From the NCBI RefSeq assembly GCF_003795125.1, contig NZ_CP027783.1, positions 186,001 to 250,000 of the forward strand: a stretch of 64,000 bases of DNA. The letters are read 5' to 3'. A program made the position numbers and the translations under genes. Shown here piece by piece: positions 1 through 8,887 of this stretch (position 1 is its first letter; every line of letters starts with the position of its first letter). This DNA comes from Tetragenococcus osmophilus (GTDB taxonomy: Bacteria; Bacillota; Bacilli; Lactobacillales; Enterococcaceae). The notes under the pieces were generated by a model. It saw nothing but the letters and a program-made list of their open reading frames with translations, ran no database searches and was not told the DNA's origin.

Positions 1-2
1 AT

Positions 3-1751
3 TACGTGGTGCTATTTTCTGGACTAATGATTGCCGCAGGGATATTTTACATGTTTCAATCAATGGCAAGTAACGATGCTTTTTTATCAAGTAATTCTCC
101 TGTAGCTATGACAGGTATTATTTTTCAACTAGGTTCTGTTTTACTTGCTATTATCACTTTAGTTTACATTTTATACGCGAATTCTTTTTTGATGAGTATG
201 CGACAAAAAGACTATGCGATGTTTATGATGTTAGGTGCTAAACAACGTAAAATTGCCCTGCTCATTTTTATCGAAACATTTATTATCGGCCTTTTGGCAA
301 CACTTTTGGGCTCTCTTATAGGCGTAGGATTGTCTTCTATTGTAAACAAGCTTTTGACTAATCAATTGAACGTTCAAGTATCGCACTTTTCTCCTTTTAG
401 CGCAAAGGCGTTATTGATCACATTGATCTTTTTTACCTTATTGTTTTTAATTGCAGCTACGATCAATGCTTCTTCGATCGTTAAAAAGCCTATTTTATCT
501 TTATTAAAAGCCAACGAAACACCGACTGCTTCACGTCGCAAACCTATTATACTGTCACTAGAAGCTATCAGTGGTCTGCTTTTATTAGCAATTGGTTATT
601 ATATGATGGATAATGTCACAACCATCGGATTTTTAGCGCTAGTCGTTGCTTTAATTACAATTGTATTAGGCACCTATTTTGTTTTTCATTCCGTCATGAT
701 TTTTGGTTTGAACCTTTTAAAACGCTCAGACAATTTGAGATTGAAAAATTTAAATAATTTTACTTTGTCTCAGTTAAGTTTTCGTATTCAAGATTATACC
801 AAGATGCTTTCGATGGTGGCGATGATTTTTGCCTTAGCTTTAGGCGCGTTAACCGTCGGACTCGGATTCCACAATGAAATTCCAAAAATGACCGAGCAAA
901 CTTCAACTTATGATTTACTAATAAACAATAGCCAAGACGCTGACCAAAAGCAAATCGAAGAGTTAAATCCGACTTTGGATATTAGCTATCAGCTAAAAGA
1001 AGATGAAAACACCGTTTATTTTAATCAAGAACAATTTGATGAAGAGCCTTTAAACGCGATTTACTATGATACAACGCCTAAAAAGACCACTTATTCTGGT
1101 GAAGAATTAGCTAATGATGAAGTCAAGATGGATAGTCTGCGGACCTTATTGCTTCCCGAACAACAAGGAAAAGAAATGTCGATGGTAACTGAAGATGAAT
1201 TTAACGCGCTTAGTCAGCCATCTAGTCGCTTGCAAGTTGTTCAAGTAAAAGATTTTATGACGCAAAAAGATACTATCGGAAAAGTTGTTGACGAAAATGT
1301 AAAACAAAACCCGTCTTTAGCTCAAAGTCAATTTTCGATGAACCAAAAATATGACATTTACACACTTTATAATGAAATGTTTTCTGGACTTGAATTTATG
1401 GGATTTTTCCTCGGAATTGCTTTTTTGACGATGTTAGCGAGTTGCTTGATGTTTAAAATCCTATCAGGAGCAGCTAGTGATGTTGCTCGTTACGATATGT
1501 TAAATAAAATCGGTACACGAATGAGTCTATTAAAAAACTCAATCAAAAAAGAAATTGCAGTATTATTTTTAGCACCGGGGGTTTTAGGCGCAATTCATGT
1601 GCTATTTGGGCTAAAAATGTTTACCTCTTTACTCACTGAACCTTATGCCGGGATTTGGTTACCGTTTCTCATCTTCTTCATCTTGTACCTGCTTTATTAT
1701 TTGTTAACGGTCTGGTTATACACAGATATTGTTTTAAAGAAAAAAGAATAG
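3..1751 (+). CDS. FtsX-like ABC transporter permease (BceB type), 5' partial
   Basis: Integral membrane permease of the BceB/VraG type, which pairs with an ATPase and usually serves in resistance to cell-wall-active peptides. The reading frame is open from the left edge of the window and the first visible residues already lie in the first membrane helix, so the true start lies outside; a GTG at 6 is only an internal codon. About 580 residues remain, against 620-670 for the family. The FtsX core with the conserved stretch KDYAMFMMLGAKQRK is near residue 70. A hydrophilic extracellular domain covers roughly 290-450, and four more hydrophobic helices finish the protein. The ATPase gene would be expected just upstream. 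The substrate cannot be read from sequence. Confidence 0.85.
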   Translation, partial: YVVLFSGLMIAAGIFYMFQSMASNDAFLSSNSPVAMTGIIFQLGSVLLAIITLVYILYANSFLMSMRQKDYAMFMMLGAKQRKIALLIFIETFIIGLLATLLGSLIGVGLSSIVNKLLTNQLNVQVSHFSPFSAKALLITLIFFTLLFLIAATINASSIVKKPILSLLKANETPTASRRKPIILSLEAISGLLLLAIGYYMMDNVTTIGFLALVVALITIVLGTYFVFHSVMIFGLNLLKRSDNLRLKNLNNFTLSQLSFRIQDYTKMLSMVAMIFALALGALTVGLGFHNEIPKMTEQTSTYDLLINNSQDADQKQIEELNPTLDISYQLKEDENTVYFNQEQFDEEPLNAIYYDTTPKKTTYSGEELANDEVKMDSLRTLLLPEQQGKEMSMVTEDEFNALSQPSSRLQVVQVKDFMTQKDTIGKVVDENVKQNPSLAQSQFSMNQKYDIYTLYNEMFSGLEFMGFFLGIAFLTMLASCLMFKILSGAASDVARYDMLNKIGTRMSLLKNSIKKEIAVLFLAPGVLGAIHVLFGLKMFTSLLTEPYAGIWLPFLIFFILYLLYYLLTVWLYTDIVLKKKE

Positions 1752-1768
1752 TTTACACAAAAATGAGA

Positions 1769-1794
1769 GCTCCCTTTTTAAGGGAGCCTTTTGT
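1769..1794 (+). terminator. Rho-independent terminator after the permease gene
   Basis: An 8-bp perfect stem (GCTCCCTT/AAGGGAGC) with a three-base loop is followed by CTTTTGTTT, 18 bases after the permease stop codon. The remaining bases up to the next gene (about 1795-2040) hold no gene or structure that I can recognise. Confidence 0.85.
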
Positions 1795-2058
1795 TTAAGC
1801 GTATAAACCAATGACTATATTAATAGACAAATATAAGCTCTTCCGTTTATGATAAAGGTAAGCTTTAGTAGCTATCATCAAATGGAAAAATGAACTATTT
1901 CTTTAAATTTATTAGTAATAAATACATCAATAAAACTTCACCTATGAATAATGTAACGCAGTTTGCCATAAAGTGTATTGGTCTAATAAATTGAACACTT
2001 CGTTATTTGCAACATTTGTGTGCGTTAAAAATTCAGCTTATGAGAGGCGGTGAAGTTT

Positions 2059-2280
2059 ATGAATTTAACTTACCTTTTTATTATTGTAATAGCTTCTATT
2101 GTACTTATTTTTGGTTTTATTAATATATTTGCGCCTAAAACAGGCTGGTGGTTAGAAATTGGTTGGCGGATAAAAGACGCTGAACCTTCCCACGCGGCTT
2201 TGATTATGAACCGAGTTAGCGGTGGTTTCATGATTATTATTGCAAGTATAATCATTTATCGAATCATACAGTTAGTGTAA
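2059..2280 (+). CDS. Small two-helix membrane protein, DUF6199-like
   Basis: A 73-residue protein with two hydrophobic helices (about 3-25 and 52-70) around a conserved-looking polar loop containing KTGWWLEIGWRIKDAEPS. This loop pattern matches the small DUF6199 family of Firmicutes, whose function is unknown. I chose the ATG at 2059 because GGCGGTG lies six bases upstream; an in-frame GTG at 2050 would overlap that ribosome-binding site. It stands alone between two terminators, so it is probably monocistronic. Confidence 0.7.
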   Translation: MNLTYLFIIVIASIVLIFGFINIFAPKTGWWLEIGWRIKDAEPSHAALIMNRVSGGFMIIIASIIIYRIIQLV

Positions 2281-2290
2281 ATACACGATC

Positions 2291-2325
2291 AAAAGCTCAT
2301 TGCCAAATTGACAATGAGCTTTTTT
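2291..2325. terminator. Bidirectional terminator between convergent genes
   Basis: An 11-bp stem (AAAGCTCATTG/CAATGAGCTTT) has runs of A on the left and T on the right, so it can end transcription of both the small membrane protein gene (+) and the PepSY gene (-). Confidence 0.85.
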
Positions 2326-2328
2326 ACT

Positions 2329-2892
2329 TTAATCGTCGTCTTCTTCTACTTCTAATACTTCACCGTTTTCTGCATCCATGGTTACTTCAGTTTCATTTCC
2401 TTTTTCAAGAACATTGACTTCCCAAGTTTGTCTATCATCAGAAACACGCTCTAATTTCCATTCACGAGCTTTTCCGCTGTCAGCTTCTTTTTCCGCAATT
2501 TCAGTTGCTTTTTCTCGATCAATCGCGTCTTTTTGATTTAGTTCATAACGAGTTTCTTCTTCGTCATCATCTTCATCGTCCTTATCGCTTTTGTTATCGA
2601 TAATATCACCCGAAGCGGCATCAATTTCTGTATTATATTCGACTTTATCGTCATAACTTTCTACTTCATATACATAACCATCACGCGTAGGCTCTAATTC
2701 GATACTTTCAACCTTTTTCCCATATTCATCAGAAAAAGTATCCAGTGCTTCTTTTTCTGTCACTTCAATTTTGTCAGTATCAGAATTATCAAGTTCTTTA
2801 TCGCTGGTTGAAGCCCAAGCATAACTACCTCCTACGACAAAAACGGCTGCGATTGCAATACCACCAATGATTTTCTTCTTTAAATTTTTCAT
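2329..2892 (-). CDS. Exported PepSY-domain protein
   Basis: A 187-residue protein with an N-terminal signal or anchor helix (about 7-27) and two PepSY-like repeats (about 40-100 and 118-185) separated by a very acidic linker rich in D and E. PepSY domains are found in secreted or membrane proteins, and some inhibit peptidases; no enzyme active site is visible. It lies 94 bp downstream of a sensor kinase and response regulator on the same strand. PepSY genes often sit next to such systems, so it is likely to be a target or modulator of that pair (inference). The extreme acidity would suit a salt-adapted organism. Confidence 0.8.
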   Translation of the reverse strand: MKNLKKKIIGGIAIAAVFVVGGSYAWASTSDKELDNSDTDKIEVTEKEALDTFSDEYGKKVESIELEPTRDGYVYEVESYDDKVEYNTEIDAASGDIIDNKSDKDDEDDDEEETRYELNQKDAIDREKATEIAEKEADSGKAREWKLERVSDDRQTWEVNVLEKGNETEVTMDAENGEVLEVEEDDD

Positions 2893-2986
2893 TTTGCACG
2901 CCTTCTTTCTTCTTTTGTTACCTTTATATTAGCAAGGATTCCAATGAAAAAAATCAAAATAAAGAATAAATCAGATGAAAATTTCT

Positions 2987-4309
2987 TCATTTTTTAGGGA
3001 AATGAATGATAAATATTGTTCCTTTAGGCTTATTATCTTCTACCTGTATATCTCCTCCATATTTTGTCACAAGTGCTTTTACGATAGACAAACCAATGCC
3101 TGAACCATTAATTTCACTAGATCGTGATGGATCGATACGGTAAAGTCGCTCAAAAATTTTCTCTTTTTCTTCGTCTGCAATTCCGATTCCTTGATCGGCA
3201 ACTTGTAAGTTAATTTTGTCATTTTTTTGAAGTGAAACCTTAATTTCGCCAGTAGGCGCATATTTCAAAGCATTCTCTAATAGATTTTGAATAATTTGCT
3301 GCAAATCTGTTTTAGCCGCTTTAAAATAAATTTCTGGTTCTATTTGCAATATAAAATCTCGTTCAGACGATAATTGTAAGTCTTCTACTTCTTGTGTTAC
3401 AAGTGACGAAAAATCAATCATTTCTAAATTATTTTTGTTTTCCACACGGCCCAGAGTCAATAATTGTTCGCTCAACAATTCGATACGTTTAGATTCTTTG
3501 TCGATAAAAGCCAATGACTGTGGAATGACTTCTGGATGGGTTTCGCTTCTTCGTTGAATTAAATTCATGTGTCCACGAATCGCTGCTATTGGCGTTCGCA
3601 GTTCATGAGAAGCGTCACTGACAAATTGCTTCTCACGTTTGATCGCTTCTCGTTGTTTTTCTAGTAATGTATTAAATGCCATAGCCACTTGATAGATTTC
3701 TTGGAGATCTTCTGGAACAGTTAAATAACCTTGTGTTTCGTCTAGCTGATTCAATTCAGTAGACATTTTACTTAGTTTTTGGCTCCAACGTCCTACCATC
3801 CAATAAATGAGCACAGCCCCCACTATTAGACCCATTATATTTAATAAGAGATTGACCATTAATAAATTTATTGTAATATCTGCGATCGCTTCGCTATCAA
3901 TAATTAAAGATACTTCAGCATCATCTATTTCTTTTTCTTCATAATAATAACGGTCATCATCAACAAATACAAAATGCTCCAAAAAAGGGATTGTTTTGCC
4001 TTCAGAAACATCATTAAACGTCTCTGCTGCATCTTCTGAATAATAGGTTTCGCCATTTGATAAACGAACTTGCAAAGCTTCTCCTTCGTCTTGTATCACA
4101 TAGCTATTGACCAAGTCAGACCAACTTTGCCTTGAGGGTTCGCTATTTTCGATTGTGTCAAAAATGTGTTCACTTCGGTCAGAAACATAATCATAGACAA
4201 AAGCAACAGAAATACCGACAAAAATTAAATTCATTAAAAGCAATATTAGCGCAAATAACCCCATGAAGCGCACTGTTAATTGACGCTTGGCTGTTTGTTT
4301 ATTTTTCAT
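2987..4309 (-). CDS. Sensor histidine kinase with HAMP domain
   Basis: Membrane histidine kinase of about 440 residues. Two membrane helices (about 14-38 and 150-173) flank an extracellular sensor region of about 110 residues, followed by a HAMP linker. The dimerisation helix carries the phosphorylated His in SDASHELRTPIAAIRGH (about residue 235). The catalytic domain shows N-box NLLENALKYAP and G-boxes DQGIGI and GSGIGLSIV. The ATG at 4309 has GAGGG at proper spacing; an ATG two codons upstream directly abuts that site and is less likely. It overlaps the end of the response regulator gene by 11 bp, so the two are co-translated. The signal is unknown. Confidence 0.92.
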   Translation of the reverse strand: MKNKQTAKRQLTVRFMGLFALILLLMNLIFVGISVAFVYDYVSDRSEHIFDTIENSEPSRQSWSDLVNSYVIQDEGEALQVRLSNGETYYSEDAAETFNDVSEGKTIPFLEHFVFVDDDRYYYEEKEIDDAEVSLIIDSEAIADITINLLMVNLLLNIMGLIVGAVLIYWMVGRWSQKLSKMSTELNQLDETQGYLTVPEDLQEIYQVAMAFNTLLEKQREAIKREKQFVSDASHELRTPIAAIRGHMNLIQRRSETHPEVIPQSLAFIDKESKRIELLSEQLLTLGRVENKNNLEMIDFSSLVTQEVEDLQLSSERDFILQIEPEIYFKAAKTDLQQIIQNLLENALKYAPTGEIKVSLQKNDKINLQVADQGIGIADEEKEKIFERLYRIDPSRSSEINGSGIGLSIVKALVTKYGGDIQVEDNKPKGTIFIIHFPKK

Positions 4310-4997
4310 AAGCATCCCTCAATACATAACCCACACCGCGAATCGTCTGAATAAAAGAATCCGCATCAACTTCTTTTAATTTGTTACGTAACGTACGAAT
4401 ATATACGTCTACCACATTGGTTTGTCCAAAGTAATCATAACCCCAAACTTCGTTTAATAGATCGTCACGTTTTTTGACAACTTCAGGTTCTTTCATTAAC
4501 TGGTATAAGATTCCGAATTCCTTTGGTGTCAACTCGATTAGTTCATCTTCTACCTGTACTTGGTGTTTCGCTATATCCATGGTGATTTTCTTGTAGCGTA
4601 GTAAGTTGCTTTCTTCATTTTGTTCTTGCAAACGTCGTTCAATCACACGAATTCGTGCAAAAAGTTCTTCGATTTCAAATGGTTTGGTGATATAGTCATC
4701 TAAACCAGTATCTAAACCCACCACGATATCTGTTGTTTGCGTGCGCGCTGTCATCATAATAATCGGAATCTTACTTACCTTGCGAATCCGACGAGCAACA
4801 GTAATCCCATCTAAGCCAGGTAACATCCAATCTAATAAAATCAAATCAAAATGCTCTTTATTTTGTAAAAAAGTATCTAACGCTATTTGTCCATCTTTTT
4901 CCCAACTCGTTTTATACCCTTCAAATTGTAATTCACTTTGGATAAAACTAGCTAAACTTTCTTCATCTTCTACTAATAACAAGTTTAACGGTTTCAT
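4299..4997 (-). CDS. OmpR-family response regulator
   Basis: A 232-residue regulator. The receiver domain holds acidic residues near 10-11, phospho-acceptor Asp at about 56 (LLDWMLPG) and the conserved Lys in TKPFE. The C-terminal winged helix has the usual PKEFGILYQL and VDVYIRTLRNKL elements. The chosen ATG at 4997 follows AGAGGTGG by five bases; an upstream GTG lies inside that site. It is the first gene of an operon with its kinase, and the PepSY gene lies downstream. It diverges from the frameshifted cyclase gene across about 220 bp. Target genes cannot be read directly. Confidence 0.92.
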   Translation of the reverse strand: MKPLNLLLVEDEESLASFIQSELQFEGYKTSWEKDGQIALDTFLQNKEHFDLILLDWMLPGLDGITVARRIRKVSKIPIIMMTARTQTTDIVVGLDTGLDDYITKPFEIEELFARIRVIERRLQEQNEESNLLRYKKITMDIAKHQVQVEDELIELTPKEFGILYQLMKEPEVVKKRDDLLNEVWGYDYFGQTNVVDVYIRTLRNKLKEVDADSFIQTIRGVGYVLRDAYEK

Positions 4998-5220
4998 TTG
5001 TCCCACCTCTTGTTTTTTATTATAAAGGATATACTTACTTTTATTATAGCAAAACGATAAACTTTTCCTACATTATTTATTATTGAGCAATTTTGAAAAA
5101 TTGTCTTAAAAATAGAAGAAAAATTTAATGAAGATTTTTTCATTATTGTAAGCGTATTAAATGCAAAAGTATCATTTCATTGGTAAAGTGAAATTAATAA
5201 ATAATAGAAGGAGTGGTAAA

Positions 5221-5965
5221 ATGTACGAGTTACACGAGTTACTTGCTAAATTGAAAGATTATGAATGGGTCAATCTAACACATGTCGTCACTAAAGATAT
5301 CCCGGTGTATCATACGTTTAACCCTCTGTCAGAAACTACGATTTCAACACTTAAAGAAACAGGCTCTTATTCAGTGGAGTATAGCATCGGAAATTCTCAC
5401 GGTACTCATATCGACGCACCTAGTCATTTTGCTGAAGGAAAAACAGATATATTAAATATTCCACAAAAAGAACGCGTTCTACCTTTGTATGTTCTTCATT
5501 TAGAAGATAAAGTCAAAAAAAAATCCTGGATATGCAGTAACCGTCGATGATTTAAAAGATTTTGAAGCATCGTATGGAGAAATTCCTGAAGGCAGCTTTG
5601 TGGCTTTTTCAAGTGGATGGTATAAAAATTTTGATAATGAAGAAAAATGTTTAAATAAAGATGACGATGGTGTTGAGCAAACGCCAGGCTGGTCAATTCC
5701 AGCCTTAGAATTTCTAAGCCGTAAAAGAAATGTCACCGCAATTGGTCATGAAACACTAAACACTGACAGTGGCCCAGATGCCGCAGAAGCTAACTTTTTG
5801 CCGGCTCAACAATACTGGCTAAAAGAAGATAAATACCAAAACGAACTGCTAGCCAATTTAGACAAAGTACCAGCAGTTGGCAGTATCATCGTTACAGCCA
5901 TGCCACGCATCTTAGCCGCTCCTGGCTTCCCAGCTGAAGTATTTGCGATTGTGCCTAAAAATTAA
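5221..5965 (+). pseudogene. Cyclase-family hydrolase (kynurenine formamidase-like), frameshifted in an A9 run
   Basis: The first half (from ATG 5221, after GAAGGAGTGG) contains NSHGTHIDAPSHF, the metal-binding HxGTHxDxPxHF motif of the cyclase/arylformamidase family. The second half continues in another frame (GSFVAFSSGWYK, TDSGPDAAE, AAPGFPAEVFAIVP) to the stop at 5965. The frames join at a run of nine A at 5515-5523. Eight A would restore one protein of about 247 residues, close to the family length. As read, translation ends at 5550. The change could be a real mutation, length variation in the homopolymer, transcriptional slippage, or a sequencing error. No partner genes suggest the substrate. 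Confidence 0.85.
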
Positions 5966-5973
5966 ATTGGTAA

Positions 5974-6028
5974 ACCCCCATTTCTTGATTTGTTGAGTCC
6001 TCAACGCTCTGCGAAATGGGGTGTTTTT
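5974..6028 (+). terminator. Terminator after the cyclase gene
   Basis: A 9-bp stem (CCCCATTTC/GAAATGGGG) with a long loop is followed by TGTTTTTTATC. It lies just after the cyclase stop codon. Confidence 0.7.
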
Positions 6029-6128
6029 TATCTATTATTTAATCTCGGATAATCTATCTTAATTTCTTTATTCATCTTTGCATTCTCGGATAATCATTCT
6101 GCGTTTTTTTATCCAAGATAAAGCACAG

Positions 6129-7208
6129 CTATCCTGAAACAAAATAAGGTTCGTCAAACACTAAAGTTTTTTTGTCTGTGTCTATCGTTGTTTTCAATCC
6201 ATAAGGTAACAAAGTTCGAGGAAAAGCATGGCCAAAAGGTAGATTGTATAAAATAGGCAAGGTGTTATCTGCAATAATTTCTTTATAAACTTTTTTATAT
6301 TCATCGTAGTAAGCTTCATTTTGGGGTTTTCCTACAATTAACCCTTGGATCACTGAAAAAATTCCTTTGTCTTTAAAGACCGTCAGCATTTCTCTTAACT
6401 TTTCAGGCGAAGCTTTTTCTTCACTTGTTTCTAAAAACATAATTTTTCCTTTCCATTCTTCTAATGTTGGAAAAATATTATATTTTTGAACAATGTCATT
6501 TTGATCTGCATAACGTTCTCCAACTAAACATTCATATAAACTTTCTAAGCATCCACCAAGAAGTTGTCCAGACACGCTTTCTTCCCCTTGTAAAAGTTCA
6601 AAGCCATGGGTTTCATTATGTTTTGTCCTTTTTGTCCCGACAGAATCTACTGAAAAATTTTGCCGTTCTTCATACCACCATTGTGTTGCTGGAACAGCTG
6701 TTAGCTCCTTTCCTGCAAAATAACTTAAAAAAGTTTCTTTTGTATAAGGAAGCATATCATCTTCTAATTCAGCAAGATCGCTTAAAATATTTAACCCATA
6801 AAAAGATTCCATCCCTAATTGGTGAAACATCAAATGATTTACCGTCGTGTCAGAAAAACCGGAAAAAATTTTGGAATTGTTTTTCACATTTTGTATAAAA
6901 TCTTCATCTTCCATCAAATAAGGAAGCGAACGGTAGGTATCGTCTCCTCCAATGGCACAAAAAATTCCAGCAATTGAATCGTCTGCAAAAGCATCTTTTA
7001 AATCCCGAGCACGGGCTTCAGGATGATTTTTTAAATATTCCATTCCCTTTAACGAATTTGGCAATGTCAAAGGCTTCAAACCAAATGATTTCAATCTTTC
7101 TTTGCCAAGATCTAATTGATGAGACGCAAATGATTCTCCTAAAATCCCGCTTGATAAACTTACAATAGCCACTCTATCTCCTCTTTTTAGTCCCTTAGGT
7201 TTGTTCAT
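6129..7208 (-). CDS. S66-family peptidase (LD-carboxypeptidase / MccF-like)
   Basis: A 359-residue cytoplasmic protein of the S66 family, which cleaves LD bonds in recycled murein peptides or, in MccF, inactivates peptide-nucleotide antibiotics. The N-terminal half carries the nucleophile-elbow region FCAIGGDDTYRSLPYL near residue 85. The C-terminal half has GGCLESL, MFLETSEEKASPE and FGHAFPRTLLPYG, the last around the catalytic His. The nucleophile position appears to be Thr rather than the usual Ser. GGGGG lies seven bases before the ATG. It is a single gene, diverging from the DJ-1 gene. Antibiotic immunity versus murein recycling cannot be decided here. Confidence 0.85.
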   Translation of the reverse strand: MNKPKGLKRGDRVAIVSLSSGILGESFASHQLDLGKERLKSFGLKPLTLPNSLKGMEYLKNHPEARARDLKDAFADDSIAGIFCAIGGDDTYRSLPYLMEDEDFIQNVKNNSKIFSGFSDTTVNHLMFHQLGMESFYGLNILSDLAELEDDMLPYTKETFLSYFAGKELTAVPATQWWYEERQNFSVDSVGTKRTKHNETHGFELLQGEESVSGQLLGGCLESLYECLVGERYADQNDIVQKYNIFPTLEEWKGKIMFLETSEEKASPEKLREMLTVFKDKGIFSVIQGLIVGKPQNEAYYDEYKKVYKEIIADNTLPILYNLPFGHAFPRTLLPYGLKTTIDTDKKTLVFDEPYFVSG

Positions 7209-7364
7209 AATTAAGCCCCCTATTTTTATTTGTATTTAACACTTCGTAAGAACCCTTTTAAAATTATTTTCAAGTATAGCATACTTAATCATCATATAGC
7301 TTTATTAGCATGATCTTTTTTATTCTATGATAAAATAGCCCTACTAGCTACAAGGAGGGTAACG

Positions 7365-7958
7365 ATGATCGATGTAAATTTTTTAGTTTTTGATGAGTTT
7401 GAAACTTTGGATTTATTTGGCGTAGTAGAGATTTTCGGTCGTTTGCAAGATCGCTATCATTTGAATTACTACTCTATGAAAGGTGGGCTTGTTAAAAGTA
7501 GCCAAGGAGTAGAAATGATGACACAACCCATCACTCATTTGATAAATGGAGATATTATTATTCTCCCTGGGGGTAAAGGAACTAGAACTTTGGTAAATGA
7601 TCAAGAATGGATCGAAAAATTAAGACAAATCAGTCTAACAGCAACGAATGTACTAACCATTTGTACAGGGACTGCTTTGCTAGCAAAAACAGGACTTTTA
7701 AATAATAAAAAAGCTACTAGCAACAAAAGAGCTTTCGAATGGGTCAAATCCGTGAATGAATCAGTCCTTTGGCAAGAGAAAGCTAGATGGATAGCAACAG
7801 ATAAATATTATACTTCTTCAGGTGTATCTGCAGGAATAGATATGGCTTTAGGCTTTATTGCAGATCAATATGGTAAAAATCTAGCAAAAAAAATTGCGTC
7901 TGACATTGAATATATTTGGAATGATGATCCTAATAACGATCCGTTTGCTAAAAAATAA
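7365..7958 (+). CDS. DJ-1/PfpI-family protein
   Basis: A 197-residue protein of the DJ-1/PfpI (glutamine-amidotransferase-like) superfamily. The nucleophile elbow is LTICTGTALLA, with the reactive Cys near residue 104, and the N-terminal acidic motif is FDEFETLDLFG. There is no fused AraC DNA-binding domain. Members act as glyoxalases, isonitrile hydratases or stress proteins, and I cannot tell which applies. The start ATG follows AAGGAGGG. It is a single gene followed by a terminator. Confidence 0.82.
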   Translation: MIDVNFLVFDEFETLDLFGVVEIFGRLQDRYHLNYYSMKGGLVKSSQGVEMMTQPITHLINGDIIILPGGKGTRTLVNDQEWIEKLRQISLTATNVLTICTGTALLAKTGLLNNKKATSNKRAFEWVKSVNESVLWQEKARWIATDKYYTSSGVSAGIDMALGFIADQYGKNLAKKIASDIEYIWNDDPNNDPFAKK

Positions 7959-8073
7959 GATTGCTCCGTTTTCTATTATCTACTTTGTAAACTTCTTTGG
8001 TAAAAACGACATTCATTCTCTGATTTGAAATAATAATTTTGCATAAGTAGCATTATTTTGGCAAAGTATTAAA

Positions 8074-8108
8074 AACCCAGGTAGTAAGGAATCACTACCT
8101 GGGTTTAT
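8074..8108. terminator. Strong stem-loop terminator
   Basis: A 12-bp perfect stem (AACCCAGGTAGT/ACTACCTGGGTT) lies between the DJ-1 gene (+) and mazF (-), about 115 bases after the DJ-1 stop. A runs on the left and a short T run on the right allow use in either direction. Confidence 0.75.
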
Positions 8109-8200
8109 TAAACTCTCATGCAACTGAACATATCGACAAAGACAATAAAATAACTTATTAATAACAAGTTTACTACAATTAAAAGATGAGCACAGCTGTA

Positions 8201-8545
8201 TTATTCATCATCAACGCTAAATAATAACTTATAAATAGCAATGATCTCAGTTAATTCTTTTTTAGAAACCTTATCCACAATGTCTGCTTCCGTTACATTT
8301 CTTGCCTGTAGATCTAATGCAATTGTTTGGTCCAATAAGACTTTTCCATAAATAACTTTGGTACTTTCCAAAGAATAATACATGGGAAAATCACGTTTTG
8401 TTGAGCTAATGGGGGCTACAATTGTCATATTACTTGTTTGCTGCACCATATCGTGGCTTAAAGCAATTGCTGGACGTCGACTCCTCTGTTCATGACCTCG
8501 TCTTGGATTAAAGTCCACATAAAAAATATCTCCCTGGGTTACCAC
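8201..8545 (-). CDS. mazF: Type II toxin, MazF/PemK endoribonuclease
   Basis: A 114-residue MazF/PemK toxin, an mRNA endonuclease of SH3-like barrel fold. Family motifs are GDIFYVDFNPRRGHEQRSRRPAIAL at the N terminus (given here as family landmarks GDIFYVDFNP and RRPAIAL), IVAPISSTKR with the catalytic-region Ser/Thr, and KVLLDQTIALD. Its ATG overlaps the end of the antitoxin gene by seven bases, the usual coupled arrangement. The preferred cleavage sequence cannot be read from the protein. Confidence 0.92.
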   Translation of the reverse strand: MVTQGDIFYVDFNPRRGHEQRSRRPAIALSHDMVQQTSNMTIVAPISSTKRDFPMYYSLESTKVIYGKVLLDQTIALDLQARNVTEADIVDKVSKKELTEIIAIYKLLFSVDDE

Positions 8546-8802
8546 GGTAATTCGTTACCTTCTTCTTTCCCCCAATCTAACTCATGATCACGTTGTCCGT
8601 CATCTTGCCAGCCTGCAAAAAGGTCATGAATATTAGTCGGCTGTTTTTTTATAGGTGTTAAAATGATTGAGTTATTTTGGATAGTTACAGATAAGACTTG
8701 ATTATCTTCTAAACCTAATTGTTTTACAATATAACTTGGGATTCGAGTAGCTTTCGAATTTCCCCACTGTGTAATACGAGTTTGATCTTTAATGTTATTC
8801 AT
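8539..8802 (-). CDS. mazE: Type II antitoxin, MazE/AbrB-like
   Basis: An 87-residue antitoxin. The N-terminal swapped-hairpin AbrB/SpoVT DNA-binding fold is visible in TRITQWGNSKATRIPS and the following beta strands. The acidic tail (DDGQRDHELDWGKEEGNELPW region) would occupy the toxin groove. The ATG at 8802 sits eight bases after AAGGAG; a GTG three codons upstream overlaps that site and is rejected. It is the first gene of the mazEF operon and is expected to autorepress the promoter just upstream. Confidence 0.9.
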   Translation of the reverse strand: MNNIKDQTRITQWGNSKATRIPSYIVKQLGLEDNQVLSVTIQNNSIILTPIKKQPTNIHDLFAGWQDDGQRDHELDWGKEEGNELPW

Positions 8803-8837
8803 TATGATCACTCCTTAAAAAAATTTCCTTCACACAT

Positions 8838-8867
8838 AGTATAAACGACGTATATATATAAAGTCAA
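8838..8867 (-). promoter_or_regulatory. Predicted mazEF promoter
   Basis: On the minus strand, TTGACT (8862-8867) and TATACT (8838-8843) are 18 bp apart. The spacer is an alternating TATATATA tract ending in ACGTCGT, a plausible MazE operator. It lies between the end of gloB and mazE, so the toxin pair has its own promoter. Confidence 0.65.
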
Positions 8868-8887
8868 CAATAACTATTCACTTACAA

